Source of the DNA: Sphingosinithalassobacter sp. CS137
GTDB lineage: Bacteria; Pseudomonadota; Alphaproteobacteria; Sphingomonadales; Sphingomonadaceae
DNA: 64,000 bases
Assembly (NCBI RefSeq): GCF_014334115.1
Contig: NZ_CP060494.1
Span: 186,001 to 250,000 of the forward strand
Direction: 5' to 3'
The notes under the pieces were generated by a model. It had not been told where the DNA came from and did not search any database. It saw only the letters and a program-made list of their open reading frames with translations. Position 1 is the first letter of the stretch, and each line of letters starts with the position of its first letter. A program made the translations under genes and the position numbers. This document shows positions 24,696-33,120 of the stretch, piece by piece.

Positions 24696-25376
24696 ATGGC
24701 TTACGCTGACCGGAACACAAGTGGCAGCAGGATCGTCGCGATCGTAATGGTCGCGCTGATCGTGGCTGGCCTCGGATATGCCTTCGTCACCGGCCTGGCT
24801 TATCAGTATGTCAAGAAGATCCAGGAGGACCTGGAGACGTTTGACATCGAGGAGCCGCCGCCGCCGCCGGAGGAGGTTCCGCCTCCGCCGCCGCCGCCGG
24901 ACACGCCTGTGCCGCCGCCGCCCACCACCGTGGTCGTTCCCAAGACGATCGTGCAGGTGCCGTCGCCGCCGCCCCCCGTCCGCACGGACTTCAACATTCC
25001 GCCGGCCCAGCCGACGATACCGCCCGCGCCGCCGGCTCCGCCCGCGCCGCCGCCTCCGCCGCCGCCTCCCCCGCCTCCGCCGCGGGTGGCCCAGCGCGCG
25101 GAACTGCGCAGCGGCTCGATTTCGAACGACGATTATCCGTCGGCCGCGCAGCGCGCCGGGGACGAGGGTGCCACCACGGTCCGGTACACCATCGGTACGG
25201 ATGGTCGCGTCAGCTCCTGTTCGGTGGTCAATTCGAGCGGCTCTTCGACACTCGATTCGACGACCTGCTCGTTGCTCCAGCGCCGCTTCCGTTTCCGGCC
25301 CGCAGAGGATCAGAACGGAAACCGGATCGCCGAAACGCGTACCCAGACGGTGCGCTGGGAACTGCAACGTCGGTAA
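24696..25376 (+). CDS. tonB: Energy transducer TonB
   Basis: Spans the periplasm and couples the ExbB-ExbD proton motor to TonB-dependent outer-membrane receptors. The 226-residue protein has one membrane helix (about 13-33, IVAIVMVALIVAGLGYAFVTG), a very Pro-rich region (about 49-130, with runs of eight or more prolines), then a compact C-terminal domain with RYTIGTDGRVSSCSVVNSSG, FRFRPA and a final TVRWEL strand. Two Cys in the C-terminal domain (SSCSVV, TTCSLL) may form a disulfide. It opens the run tonB-exbB-exbD-exbD. GAGGAGTGACG precedes ATG 24696. Confidence 0.93.
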   Translation: MAYADRNTSGSRIVAIVMVALIVAGLGYAFVTGLAYQYVKKIQEDLETFDIEEPPPPPEEVPPPPPPPDTPVPPPPTTVVVPKTIVQVPSPPPPVRTDFNIPPAQPTIPPAPPAPPAPPPPPPPPPPPPRVAQRAELRSGSISNDDYPSAAQRAGDEGATTVRYTIGTDGRVSSCSVVNSSGSSTLDSTTCSLLQRRFRFRPAEDQNGNRIAETRTQTVRWELQRR

Positions 25377-25457
25377 CTGAGTGGCCGGCGCGCCACAGCG
25401 TGGCCCGCCGGAGAGTGCAACGACCAAGCGCTTACATATCAGAGGAAAGAAGAGAAC

Positions 25458-26246
25458 ATGCTCACGACAATTCTCGCCGCAGGCGTCGCGGCCGCTCCGG
25501 CCGGCGAAAACCCCTATGGTCTGGGCCCCGCGCTTCGCGAGGGCGGGATCATCGCTCAGTCGACTTTCGGCATCCTGGTGCTGATGCTGTTCGTCTCGCT
25601 CTACATCTTCTTCACGAAGCTGTTCGAGCAGCAGAAGATCATCAACCAGTCCAAGCGCGTCCGTAAGAGCTTCTGGGCATCGAACAGCCTGCGCGAAGGC
25701 GCGGCCAAGCTCGACAAGAACTCGGCCTATCGCCAGATCGTCGACGACGGCATCCAGGCGCAGGAGCAGTATCCGCAGCTGAAGGATCCGGTGGAAGCCC
25801 ACGACTGGCTGCACGGCTCGCTCGCCCGTTCGGAAGCGTCGATCAACTCGGACCTCAACGGCGGCCTGGCGTTCCTCGCCACGACCGGCGCGACGGCGCC
25901 GTTCATCGGGCTGTTCGGTACCGTGGTCGGCATCTATCGCGCGCTGATCAAGATCGGCGCGGCCGGCCAGGCCTCGATCGACGCAGTCGCGGGTCCGGTG
26001 GGCGAGGCGCTCATCATGACCGCGCTCGGCCTCGTCGTCGCGGTTCCGGCTGTGCTGGCGTACAACTTCCTGCAGCGCCGCAACAAGGCGATCGCGGAAG
26101 ACCTGAACGCCTTCTCGAACGACGTGCTGGGGTACATGGCCTCCGAAGGCCGCGTGCGTCCGGAAGTGGCCGTTCGCGGCGGCGCCAAGCCGGCCACGAA
26201 GAGCGCGACGGCCGGCCAGGCCGGCGGCGTGCAGACCCGCGCGTAA
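25458..26246 (+). CDS. exbB: ExbB/TolQ family proton-channel protein
   Basis: Inner-membrane pentameric stator energising TonB. The 262-residue protein has membrane segments at about 35-57 (TFGILVLMLFVSLYIFFTKLF), 135-160 (TTGATAPFIGLFGTVVGIYRA) and 178-203 (EALIMTALGLVVAVPAVLAYN), with the family hallmark GLFGTVVGI. The short periplasmic N-terminus carries no extra domain. AGAGGAAAG precedes ATG 25458. It is followed by two strong hairpins before the first exbD. Confidence 0.93.
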   Translation: MLTTILAAGVAAAPAGENPYGLGPALREGGIIAQSTFGILVLMLFVSLYIFFTKLFEQQKIINQSKRVRKSFWASNSLREGAAKLDKNSAYRQIVDDGIQAQEQYPQLKDPVEAHDWLHGSLARSEASINSDLNGGLAFLATTGATAPFIGLFGTVVGIYRALIKIGAAGQASIDAVAGPVGEALIMTALGLVVAVPAVLAYNFLQRRNKAIAEDLNAFSNDVLGYMASEGRVRPEVAVRGGAKPATKSATAGQAGGVQTRA

Positions 26247-26260
26247 GCCGACGTGAATAC

Positions 26261-26307
26261 GGGGCCGCGCGGTCGCGTGGCCCCGACGCTGCCGGAAGTC
26301 CCGGCAG
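26261..26307 (+). repeat. Two tandem hairpins between exbB and exbD
   Basis: Hairpin one pairs 26261-26270 with 26275-26284 (10 bp, one G-U, loop GGTC). Hairpin two pairs CTGCCGG (26289-26295) with CCGGCAG (26301-26307) around AAGTC. No T-run follows. They start 14 bases after the exbB stop and end about 30 before the exbD ATG. Such structures can protect an upstream mRNA segment or slow read-through; here that would favour ExbB over ExbD. Role inferred. Confidence 0.5.
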
Positions 26308-26337
26308 TTCAAGGATTGAAGGATAGGATAGCGCGCA

Positions 26338-26814
26338 ATGGCGATGAGCGTTGGCGGCGGCGACGATAACGCCCCCTTGTCGGACATCAACACCACGCCC
26401 CTAGTGGACGTGATGCTGGTGCTTCTGATCATCTTTCTGATCGCGGTTCCGGTCGTGATCCAGACGGTCGAGGTGAACCTGCCGCAAGTGGAGTTCGAGC
26501 CGACGACCACCAAGCCTGAGAATGTGTCGCTCTCCGTCCGCGGCAACGCCGAGGGTTGCGAAGTGTTCTGGGGCCTTACCCCGGTGACCAGCGGCGAACT
26601 GCTCGAGCGTGGCGTCGAGAAGCTCGAAACCGAGATCGAGCGTCAGGGCGGCGTCAATGCGCCGGGCTTGGAGCTTCCCGAAGTGCATATCCGCGGCGAT
26701 GTGAACACGCCCTACCGCTGCATCGGCGGCACCATCTTCACCATGCAGCAGGCGGGCTTCGCGCGCGTCGGCTTCATTTCGGAGCCGGCGCCGGGCGGCG
26801 CCCCCGCGCTCTGA
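26338..26814 (+). CDS. exbD: ExbD/TolR family protein (first copy)
   Basis: Proton-motor partner of ExbB. The 158-residue protein has a short cytoplasmic N-terminus (DINTTPLVD), one membrane helix (about 21-42) containing the functional Asp in PLVDVMLVLLIIFLI, and a periplasmic domain. Its periplasmic domain has two cysteines (EGCEVF, YRCIGG) and a sequence quite unlike the second copy, ending in a Pro/Gly-rich tail. AGGATAGG lies upstream. It is 29 bases from the second ExbD gene. Two ExbD copies suggest a heteromeric motor. Confidence 0.9.
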   Translation: MAMSVGGGDDNAPLSDINTTPLVDVMLVLLIIFLIAVPVVIQTVEVNLPQVEFEPTTTKPENVSLSVRGNAEGCEVFWGLTPVTSGELLERGVEKLETEIERQGGVNAPGLELPEVHIRGDVNTPYRCIGGTIFTMQQAGFARVGFISEPAPGGAPAL

Positions 26815-26843
26815 TCCGCGGCGTATCGAAGGAGTAAAGCCTT

Positions 26844-27272
26844 ATGGCAATGAGCGCTGGCCGCGATGACGGCGAACCGATGATGGAGATGAACACGACG
26901 CCGTTGATCGACGTCATGCTCGTTCTCCTCATCATGTTCATCATCACCATCCCGATCCAGACCCATGCGGTGAAGGTCGATCTGCCGCAGGACAGCGGCC
27001 AGAACACCCCGCCGCCCGTCGAGCCGGATCAGAACAAGCTCTATATCGACCCGCAGGGCCGGTATTTCTGGAACAGCGTGCAGATCGACGACGTCACGCT
27101 GCGCCTCTATCTCGACCGCACGGTCCAGATGAGCCCGGAGCCGGAGCTGCACTTCCAGCCCGATCCGCAGGCGCGCTACGAGGCGGTCGACCAGGCGCTT
27201 GCGATCATCAAGCGCGCGAACGTGAACAAGCTCGGCTTCGTGGGCAACGAGCAGTATCGCGGCGCGTTCTGA
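26844..27272 (+). CDS. exbD2: ExbD/TolR family protein (second copy)
   Basis: A 142-residue ExbD with the same plan: MEMNTTPLIDVMLVLLIMFI at about 13-32, including the proton-carrying Asp, a short hydrophobic helix, and a periplasmic domain with KLYIDPQGRYFWNS and ALAIIKRANVNKLGFVGNEQ. It lacks the cysteines of the first copy. Last gene before a clear intrinsic terminator, so tonB-exbB-exbD-exbD2 is probably one transcript. AAGGAG precedes the ATG. Confidence 0.92.
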   Translation: MAMSAGRDDGEPMMEMNTTPLIDVMLVLLIMFIITIPIQTHAVKVDLPQDSGQNTPPPVEPDQNKLYIDPQGRYFWNSVQIDDVTLRLYLDRTVQMSPEPELHFQPDPQARYEAVDQALAIIKRANVNKLGFVGNEQYRGAF

Positions 27273-27314
27273 CGCAGTGCACGATCGTTCGGACCTTCGG
27301 GTTCGGACCAAGGA

Positions 27315-27343
27315 GAGGCGGTCTTAGGGCCGCCTCTTTTTTT
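27315..27343 (+). terminator. Rho-independent terminator after the tonB-exb cluster
   Basis: GAGGCGG (27315-27321) pairs with CCGCCTC (27330-27336), loop of eight, followed by seven T (27337-27343). It lies 42 bases after the exbD2 stop and is the clearest intrinsic terminator in the window. Confidence 0.9.
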
Positions 27344-27362
27344 GTGCCCGCGCGCCGTCAGC

Positions 27363-27390
27363 TTGCGTATGTGCAACTAAATTGTAACAT
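27363..27390 (+). promoter_or_regulatory. Possible promoter for the TPR protein gene
   Basis: TTGCGT (27363-27368) and TAACAT (27385-27390), 16 bases apart, lie in an AT-rich patch directly after the terminator and 38 bases before the ATG at 27429. The fit to a sigma-70 promoter is moderate; the position between terminator and gene supports it. Confidence 0.4.
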
Positions 27391-27428
27391 GGGAGTCATC
27401 GAAGAGTAACACGACACAGGAGAGTATC

Positions 27429-27800
27429 ATGCGCCTTCGCGTCCTTTGCCTCGCAGCCGCCGCGCCGCTCGCTTTCGCAGCGATGCCGGTCCAGGCCCAG
27501 CAGATGCACGCCAGCGCCGATGCCGCAGCCGAGACCATCCTCGGCGGCGAATATGACGCCGCGGAATCGGCGCTGCTGACGCAGCTGCGCGCAAACCCGG
27601 ACCATCCGCCGCTGCTGATCAACCTTGCCGCCGTCTATGGCCAGACAGGCCGTGCCGACGAGGCGCGGGCGCTCTACACGCGCGTTCTCGACGCCGACGA
27701 GATCTGGATGGAGCTTTCGAACGGCCGGATCGTCCGCTCGCACGCGCTGGCCCGTGCGGGGCTCGACCGACTCGATTCGGCGCAGTTCGCCCGGCGTTGA
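27429..27800 (+). CDS. Exported tetratricopeptide-repeat protein
   Basis: A 123-residue periplasmic protein: signal peptide (to about residue 24, AMPVQAQQ), then one to two TPR-like helical hairpins (AAETILGGEYDAAESALLTQ, PPLLINLAAVYGQTGRADEA, RALYTRVLDADEIW). AGGAGAG precedes ATG 27429. It stands alone between the tonB cluster terminator and a ~300-base non-coding stretch. No partner can be inferred. Confidence 0.78.
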   Translation: MRLRVLCLAAAAPLAFAAMPVQAQQMHASADAAAETILGGEYDAAESALLTQLRANPDHPPLLINLAAVYGQTGRADEARALYTRVLDADEIWMELSNGRIVRSHALARAGLDRLDSAQFARR

Positions 27801-28096
27801 GCGGGGCGGGCAGGCCGCGTCCCACAAGGAGAGGTGGCGCGCCGGAATCCGGGCTGCGGCAACCGCCCCGGCGGAGCGAGTCCGGCGCGACTAGCTCAGA
27901 AGGTCGGTGCAGCCGAGGCGTTGTCATCGGGCCGCCGAGAGGGCGCCCGAGCGAAGCGGGCGCAGGGGGAGAGGCTTCGGCGCCTCCGGTGTGCGCGGAT
28001 CGCCCGCTGCGCGAATCTGGAGGGCCTGGAACTGCCCGGTTGACGGCTGCGCAGCGCCGCCAGAGGCCTTGGTCGAACCCTCGGGCGGCGTCGGGG
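27801..28096. other. Non-coding stretch with GC hairpins
   Basis: This is the longest gap without a convincing gene. It holds GCGCCCG (27944-27950) paired with CGGGCGC (27958-27964) around AGCGAAG, and shortly after it GAGGC paired with GCCTC around TTCGGC. Open frames across it are GC-skewed shadows. It separates a plus-strand gene from the minus-strand dcd, so the hairpins may help end both transcripts. Confidence 0.5.
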
Positions 28097-28651
28097 CTAG
28101 AGCCGCGGCAGCGTCACGCCGCGCTGACCCATATATTTCCCCGCGCGATCGGCATAGCTCGTCTCGCACGGCTCGCTGCCCTGCAGGAACAGGAACTGGC
28201 ACGCGCCTTCGTTGGCATAGATGCGGGCCGGAAGCGGCGTGGTGTTCGAGAATTCGAGCGTCACATGGCCCTCCCACTCGGGCTCGAGCGGAGTGACGTT
28301 CACGATGATGCCGCAGCGCGCATAGGTGGACTTGCCGAGGCAGATCACCAGCACGTCGCGCGGCACCCGGAAATATTCGACCGTCCGCGCCAGCGCGAAG
28401 CTGTTGGGCGGGATCACGCACACGTCGGTCTTGCGATCGACGAAGCTGTTCGCGGCGAAATCCTTGGGATCGACCACCGCGCTGTCGACATTGGTGAAGA
28501 TCTTGAACTCGTCGGCGACGCGGGCGTCATAGCCGTAGGAGCTGAGGCCGTAGCTGATGCAGCCCTCGCGCCGCTGCGCCTCGACGAACGGCTCGATCAT
28601 GCCGCGCGTCTGCGCCTGTTCGCGGATCCAGCGGTCGGAAAGAATGGCCAT
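28097..28651 (-). CDS. dcd: dCTP deaminase
   Basis: Converts dCTP to dUTP for thymidylate synthesis. In 184 residues it has [27 protein letters not shown], the [20 protein letters not shown] core with the catalytic Glu, and the trimer-forming C-terminus [25 protein letters not shown]. Length and both ends match the proteobacterial mono-functional enzyme. Followed after 41 bases on the opposite reading side of the run by cdd, so two pyrimidine deaminases are adjacent. Confidence 0.95.
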   Translation of the reverse strand: MAILSDRWIREQAQTRGMIEPFVEAQRREGCISYGLSSYGYDARVADEFKIFTNVDSAVVDPKDFAANSFVDRKTDVCVIPPNSFALARTVEYFRVPRDVLVICLGKSTYARCGIIVNVTPLEPEWEGHVTLEFSNTTPLPARIYANEGACQFLFLQGSEPCETSYADRAGKYMGQRGVTLPRL

Positions 28652-28692
28652 GGGTCGATCTATCGGGCGGGGTTCGGATCGGTCAACGGCGA

Positions 28693-29142
28693 TCAGCCGA
28701 TTCCGAGATCGGCGGGGCCGAAGGCGTGGGGCAGCAGATCGGACAGCCGGTGCGTCTCGAGCGTGTTGCCGTCGCCCGAAGCGCAGTGGATCGCAAGATC
28801 GCCGGTCCCCAGCTGCGCGGCTTCGTTGAGGATCTGGCGGCAGCGGCCGCAGGGGCGGACCGGGGCGTCGCCGGCGAGCCCGGCATCGGTGATCGCGCCG
28901 CCGACCACGCCGATCGCCACCACGTCGCGCAGCCGGCCCTGCGCATTGGCGGTGGCCAGTGCCACCGTCTCGGCGCAGAGCGAGAGGCCATAGCTGGCGT
29001 TTTCGAAATTCGTGCCGGTAACCACCGACCCGTCGGCCAGCAGCACGGCCGCGCCGACCGCAAATCGGGAATAGGGGGCGTGTGCGTGCGACGCCGCCAG
29101 CCGTGCGGCGTCGATCAGGGCTTCGGGAGTCACGTCGCTCAT
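28693..29142 (-). CDS. cdd: Cytidine deaminase
   Basis: Zinc enzyme deaminating cytidine and deoxycytidine in pyrimidine salvage. The 149-residue protein is the homotetrameric short form. The zinc-binding motif LCAETVALA has the ligand Cys and catalytic Glu, and PCGRCRQIL supplies two more Cys. [14 protein letters not shown] and [13 protein letters not shown] are typical. Its ATG lies within four bases of the GH25 stop (ATGA), so the two are coupled on the minus strand, upstream of dcd. Confidence 0.93.
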   Translation of the reverse strand: MSDVTPEALIDAARLAASHAHAPYSRFAVGAAVLLADGSVVTGTNFENASYGLSLCAETVALATANAQGRLRDVVAIGVVGGAITDAGLAGDAPVRPCGRCRQILNEAAQLGTGDLAIHCASGDGNTLETHRLSDLLPHAFGPADLGIG

Positions 29143-29834
29143 GGCGCCAGTACGTTCCAGTTCACAGGTTCATGCATTCCGTCGATCCGGCGGAAGCTGC
29201 TCGTCTGCCACAGCGTCCAGGGCCTGGCGAGGTAATTGGGCGGTGCGAGGGGCTGAATTGCCCAAAGCGGCCGCCGGACGGCCTCGCTGACCCGATAGGC
29301 GCGTTCGAAGTCGTGCGGGATCTTGAGGATCGCGCGCCGGCCGAGATGGCCTTCGACGCCGGCGAGCAGGATGCGCACTTCGTTCACCAGCACCGCGCGA
29401 TCGGGTCGCGCCGGGCAATCGGGCTGGAAATCGAGCTCGACCGCCGGCGGCAGCTGTTCGGGCGTCGGGCGAACGGTGGTGACGAAATTGCGCACCTGAT
29501 CGGCGGCGAGCCGGCACATCGAGAAGACGTGGATCGCGCCGCGCGGGATGCCGGCTTCGTACATGCCGCGCCAATATTCGGCGAAGCGCGTGTCGCGGCG
29601 CTCGGCGCCCAGCGTGGCGCGGGCATAGGCGAAGCGCACGCCGTGCGCGCGCAGCGTGAACCAGTCGATCCGCCCATGCGATTCGCGCACGTCGATTCCC
29701 TGCACCGGATATTGTGCGAAGGGCGGGCGCCAGGTGACCGCCGCCAGCGCGGCGACGAGCGCGATCAGCGCGAGCGCCAGCGTGATCCCCGCCAGTATTC
29801 GCAACCGCCGGGCAAGGATGCGCGGCGGAACCAC
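29139..29834 (-). CDS. GH25-like muramidase, membrane-anchored
   Basis: A 231-residue protein with one N-terminal hydrophobic helix (about 12-34) and a GH25 lysozyme-fold domain: [18 protein letters not shown] (first catalytic-region Asp), [30 protein letters not shown] and [15 protein letters not shown]25 enzymes cleave the glycan backbone of peptidoglycan. Where Gram-negative relatives usually have a D-x-E pair, this protein reads [11 protein letters not shown], i.e. E-x-D, so activity may be altered or lost. It is coupled to cdd by a four-base overlap and follows UPF0262 after four bases. Confidence 0.8.
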   Translation of the reverse strand: MVPPRILARRLRILAGITLALALIALVAALAAVTWRPPFAQYPVQGIDVRESHGRIDWFTLRAHGVRFAYARATLGAERRDTRFAEYWRGMYEAGIPRGAIHVFSMCRLAADQVRNFVTTVRPTPEQLPPAVELDFQPDCPARPDRAVLVNEVRILLAGVEGHLGRRAILKIPHDFERAYRVSEAVRRPLWAIQPLAPPNYLARPWTLWQTSSFRRIDGMHEPVNWNVLAP

Positions 29835-29838
29835 CGTC

Positions 29839-30321
29839 TCAGCCCTTGATGTGGAGGACGCAGATCAGCGTGAAGAGGCGCCGGGCAGTGTCGAAATCGA
29901 TCTCGATCTTGCCCTCCAGCCGTTCCTTCAGCAGCTCCGCGGCATCGTTGTGGACGCCCCGGCGCGCCATGTCGATCGTTTCGATCTGTTGCGGCGTGGC
30001 GTTGCGGATCGCCTGATAATAGCTGTCGCAGATCGCGAAATAGTCTCGGATCGGGCGCTTGAAGCGGGCAAGGCCGATGACGAGCGTTTCGAGATGGCTT
30101 TCGTCCTCGCGCATGATGTCGATCGCGAGCCGGCCCTCCTCGACGCGCAGGTTGATCCGGTAGGGCCCGGCGTAGCCGTCGGCATGCTCGCGCTGGGGCG
30201 CGAAATGATTGCCTTCCAGCAGATCGAAGATCGCGATTCGCCGTTCCTGCTCGATATCGGCCGAGCGCCACAGGATGGTGCGCTCGTCGAGCTTGACGTC
30301 GATGATGCGGGGATCGGCCAT
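29839..30321 (-). CDS. UPF0262 family protein
   Basis: A 160-residue cytosolic protein of the alphaproteobacterial UPF0262 family. Typical segments are RIIDVKLDERTILWRSADIE, the mid-region GPYRINLRVEEGRLAIDI, FKRPIRDYFAICDSYYQAIR and the ending ARRLFTLICVLHIKG. No function is established. The ATG at 30321 gives family length. It diverges from dnaB across 82 bases and leads the minus-strand run UPF0262-GH25-cdd. Confidence 0.87.
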   Translation of the reverse strand: MADPRIIDVKLDERTILWRSADIEQERRIAIFDLLEGNHFAPQREHADGYAGPYRINLRVEEGRLAIDIMREDESHLETLVIGLARFKRPIRDYFAICDSYYQAIRNATPQQIETIDMARRGVHNDAAELLKERLEGKIEIDFDTARRLFTLICVLHIKG

Positions 30322-30403
30322 TGCGCCGCACCTATCGGGGCAATCACCGTTTTCCACAAGGCGTGGCGATTGATGAAGCGGCGCGGATCGGCGAAGAGGG
30401 CGG

Positions 30404-31897
30404 ATGGCCCAGCCGATCCCCCTTACTCCGCACAACGACGACGAGAGCGTGCAGCTGCCTCAGAACATCGAGGCCGAGGCTGCGCTGCTCGGCGCGATGA
30501 TGATCGACAATCGCGTCGCCGAAGACGTGATGCAGCGGCTTGCGCCCGAGCATTTCTTCGAGCCGCTGCACGGCCGCATCTATGAGAAGATCGCCGATGC
30601 GGTGGGCAACAACCGGGTCGCCAATCCGGTGACGCTGAAGCCGCTGTTCGCCGAGGATTCGGCGATGAAGGAACTGGGCGGCACTGCCTATCTGGCGCAG
30701 CTGACCGCCAATCCGGCGGCGCTGATCGGCGCGCGCGCCTTTGCCGACCAGATCTATGACCTGGCGATGCTGCGCGCGCTGGTGACGGTGGGGCGCGACA
30801 TGGTGGAGGGGGCGCTCGACACCAGCCAGGAGATCGACCCTTCGGGCCAGATCGAGAAGGCCGAGCTGCGGCTGTACGAGGTTGCCGAAAAGGGCGAGAG
30901 CGAAGGCGGAGTGAAGAGCTTCACGCGCGCCGCGGCCATGGCGGTGCGCCAGGCCGAGCGGGCGATGAATTCGGGCGGCGGCGTTTCGGGCGTGACCACC
31001 GGCCTTACCGACTTCAACGCGATGACCGGCGGCCTCAACCGATCGGACCTCATCATCCTGGCCGGACGGCCGGGCATGGGAAAGACCTCGCTCGCCACCA
31101 ACATGGCGTTCAACGCGGCGATGCGCTGGGCCGACGACATGGAAATGGGGATCGACGAGAGCAAGACGATCGGCTCGCCGGTCGCCTTCTTCAGCCTGGA
31201 AATGTCGGCCGATCAGCTCGCCCTGCGCATTCTGGCCGAACAATCGGAGATTTCGTCGGAGAAGCTGCGCGCGGGCAATATCTCGACCAACGAATTCACC
31301 AAATTCGCGCGCGCGGCCGCGAATCTCGAGCGGCTGCCGCTGTTCATCGACGATACGCCGGGCCTCACCATCGCGGCGCTGCGCACGCGCGCGCGGCGGC
31401 TGAAGCGCCAGCACAAGATCGGCATGGTGGTGGTCGACTATCTCCAGCTGCTGCAGGGCAGCGCCCGCAGCGCCGGCGACGGGCGCGTGCAGGAAATCTC
31501 GGAGATCAGCCGCGGCCTCAAGACGCTGGCCAAGGAGCTCGACGTGCCGGTGCTGGCGCTTTCGCAGCTCAGCCGCGCGGTCGAGCAGCGCGAGGACAAG
31601 AGGCCGCAGCTGTCGGACCTGCGCGAATCGGGATCGATCGAGCAGGACGCCGACATCGTGCTGTTCGTCTATCGCGACGAATATTATCACGATTTCAAGG
31701 CGCCGCCGCAGCCGAACGAGCACTCCACCGCCGACGAGATGGAGAAATACCAGATCTGGTTCGAGCACCAGCAGAAGGTGGCGAACAAGGCGACGGTGAT
31801 CATCGCCAAGCAGCGCCACGGCGCCACTGGCAGCGTCGACCTGCGCTTCCAGCGCGAGTTCACCAAGTTCAGCGACCTGGCGCGCGACGCGTTCTGA
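30404..31897 (+). CDS. dnaB: Replicative DNA helicase
   Basis: Hexameric helicase that unwinds DNA ahead of the replication fork and loads primase. In 497 residues, the N-terminal domain (LPQNIEAEAALLGAMMIDNR) is followed by a linker and a RecA-like motor with Walker A LAGRPGMGKTS (about 221-231), FFSLEMSADQL, Walker B MVVVDYLQLLQ, and LRESGSIEQDADIVLFVYRD. An insert of about 20 residues sits after the Walker A helix (RWADDMEMGIDESKTIGSP). No intein. Its 3' end converges with a small unknown gene six bases away. Confidence 0.95.
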   Translation: MAQPIPLTPHNDDESVQLPQNIEAEAALLGAMMIDNRVAEDVMQRLAPEHFFEPLHGRIYEKIADAVGNNRVANPVTLKPLFAEDSAMKELGGTAYLAQLTANPAALIGARAFADQIYDLAMLRALVTVGRDMVEGALDTSQEIDPSGQIEKAELRLYEVAEKGESEGGVKSFTRAAAMAVRQAERAMNSGGGVSGVTTGLTDFNAMTGGLNRSDLIILAGRPGMGKTSLATNMAFNAAMRWADDMEMGIDESKTIGSPVAFFSLEMSADQLALRILAEQSEISSEKLRAGNISTNEFTKFARAAANLERLPLFIDDTPGLTIAALRTRARRLKRQHKIGMVVVDYLQLLQGSARSAGDGRVQEISEISRGLKTLAKELDVPVLALSQLSRAVEQREDKRPQLSDLRESGSIEQDADIVLFVYRDEYYHDFKAPPQPNEHSTADEMEKYQIWFEHQQKVANKATVIIAKQRHGATGSVDLRFQREFTKFSDLARDAF

Positions 31898-31903
31898 CGC
31901 GGA

Positions 31904-32233
31904 TCAGGCGCGGGGCGCGAGCGCCGATTCCATTTCGCCCGCAGTGCCGATCCGGCCATGGGCGCAGGGGTTGCCCGGCTGCGGAAAGATCGCATCGAGC
32001 CGCTCCTTGAGCAGTTCGGCGAAACCCGCGCGGTCGTGGACGCGGCGCGAAACGAGGATGTCGGCGCGGATCGCCTGCTTCACGCGCTCCATCGCCGCAT
32101 CGTCGAGCACGCCTGCGGCGACCAGTTCGGCACAGAGCTGGACCAGGCCGACCGAGGTCGCCTGCGCCCGCAGGCCGATATAGTCGAGATTTTCGTGCAG
32201 CTCGGCTGCTTCGGCATGAGTCTTCCGGTCCAT
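31904..32233 (-). CDS. Small protein of unknown function
   Basis: A 109-residue soluble-looking protein, mostly helical and charged (AAELHENLDYIGLRAQATSV, AMERVKQAIRADILVSRRVH, FAELLKERLDAIF), with a short Pro/Gly-rich tail containing one Cys. It follows cysH on the minus strand after 107 bases, and converges with dnaB. No family recognised; the helical, leucine-spaced sequence looks genuinely coding. Confidence 0.6.
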   Translation of the reverse strand: MDRKTHAEAAELHENLDYIGLRAQATSVGLVQLCAELVAAGVLDDAAMERVKQAIRADILVSRRVHDRAGFAELLKERLDAIFPQPGNPCAHGRIGTAGEMESALAPRA

Positions 32234-32340
32234 CCTCTCGCTCCTGTCGTTGGCGCCGACGAACGACGTCGGCTCGAAGGACAGGCTAGGATTCGGAACG
32301 GGGCAGCGTCAATGCGGGCAAGCCCCAGGGGCCGGCGCGA

Positions 32341-33120
32341 TTAGAAGGCAGGCTGATCCGGGTCGCCGTCGGCAACCGGAGTGTGGATGCCGCACTCGGT
32401 CTTGTCCCAGCCGCGCCAGCGGCCGGCGCGCGGATCTTCGCCCGGCTTCACCTTGCTGGTGCACGGCTGGCAGCCGATCGAGGGGAAGCCCTGTTCGACC
32501 AGCGGGTGGCGGGGCAGATCGTGGCGCTCGAAATAGGCGTCGAGATCTGCGCGCGTCCAGCTTGCCAGCGGATTGAGCTTGAGCCGCCCGGCCGCGCTCG
32601 CGGTATCCAGCTCGAACCGGGGCAGCGCGGCGCGCGTGCTCGCCTGGAAGGCCTTGCGCCCGGTGATGCTGGCGTCGAACCCCGCCAGCGCGGCTTCGAG
32701 CGGTAGCACCTTGCGGATTTCGCAGCAGCCGTCCGGATCATAGGACCAGCGCAGCCCGGTCTCGTCCTTCTTCGCCAGCAAGTCGGCGTCCGGCTGGAGA
32801 ATCCGCAGATCCCGGAGCCGCAGGAACTCGGCCAGCCGGTCGCGATAGGCGATCGTCTCTGGGAAATGCTTGCCGGTATCGAGAAACAGTACCGGAACCG
32901 AGCGATCGACCGAAGCGACGAGATGGAGCAACGCGGCGGATTCGGCGCCGAAGGAGGATACCACCGCGACATCGCCGAGCATCGCTTCGCCGAGCACGAC
33001 GCGGAGCATCTCGTCGGTGTCGCGGCCGCGGAACAGATTGTTCAGCCGCACCGCCTCGCTCTCGGTGAAGCGCGGCCGCGGATCGATGCGGTCGACAAGG
33101 CGGCGTGCGGCCTCAGCCAT
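32341..33120 (-). CDS. cysH: Adenylyl-sulfate reductase (assimilatory, Fe-S type)
   Basis: Reduces activated sulfate (APS) to sulfite using thioredoxin. The 259-residue protein has the nucleotide-binding VVSSFGAESAALLHL (about 50-65) and LDTGKHFPET. The four cysteines of the [4Fe-4S] APS-reductase type are visible: DGCCEIRKV and FPSIGCQPCTSKV. The catalytic Cys is in KTECGIHTP near the end. The CC/CxxC pair argues for APS rather than PAPS as substrate. It overlaps the DUF934 gene by eight bases and ends the sulfur operon. Confidence 0.93.
   Translation of the reverse strand: MAEAARRLVDRIDPRPRFTESEAVRLNNLFRGRDTDEMLRVVLGEAMLGDVAVVSSFGAESAALLHLVASVDRSVPVLFLDTGKHFPETIAYRDRLAEFLRLRDLRILQPDADLLAKKDETGLRWSYDPDGCCEIRKVLPLEAALAGFDASITGRKAFQASTRAALPRFELDTASAAGRLKLNPLASWTRADLDAYFERHDLPRHPLVEQGFPSIGCQPCTSKVKPGEDPRAGRWRGWDKTECGIHTPVADGDPDQPAF

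Noticed and set aside
24870..25085. CCG/CCT-rich tract taken for a DNA repeat array
   Set aside because: It encodes the poly-proline spacer of TonB and needs no separate repeat annotation.
24525..26546. 673-codon minus-strand open frame over tonB-exbB
   Set aside because: Its Arg/Gly runs are the antisense of the TonB proline tract; no domain visible.
30404..31897. Intein in DnaB
   Set aside because: The length (497) and uninterrupted Walker and helicase motifs show no intein.
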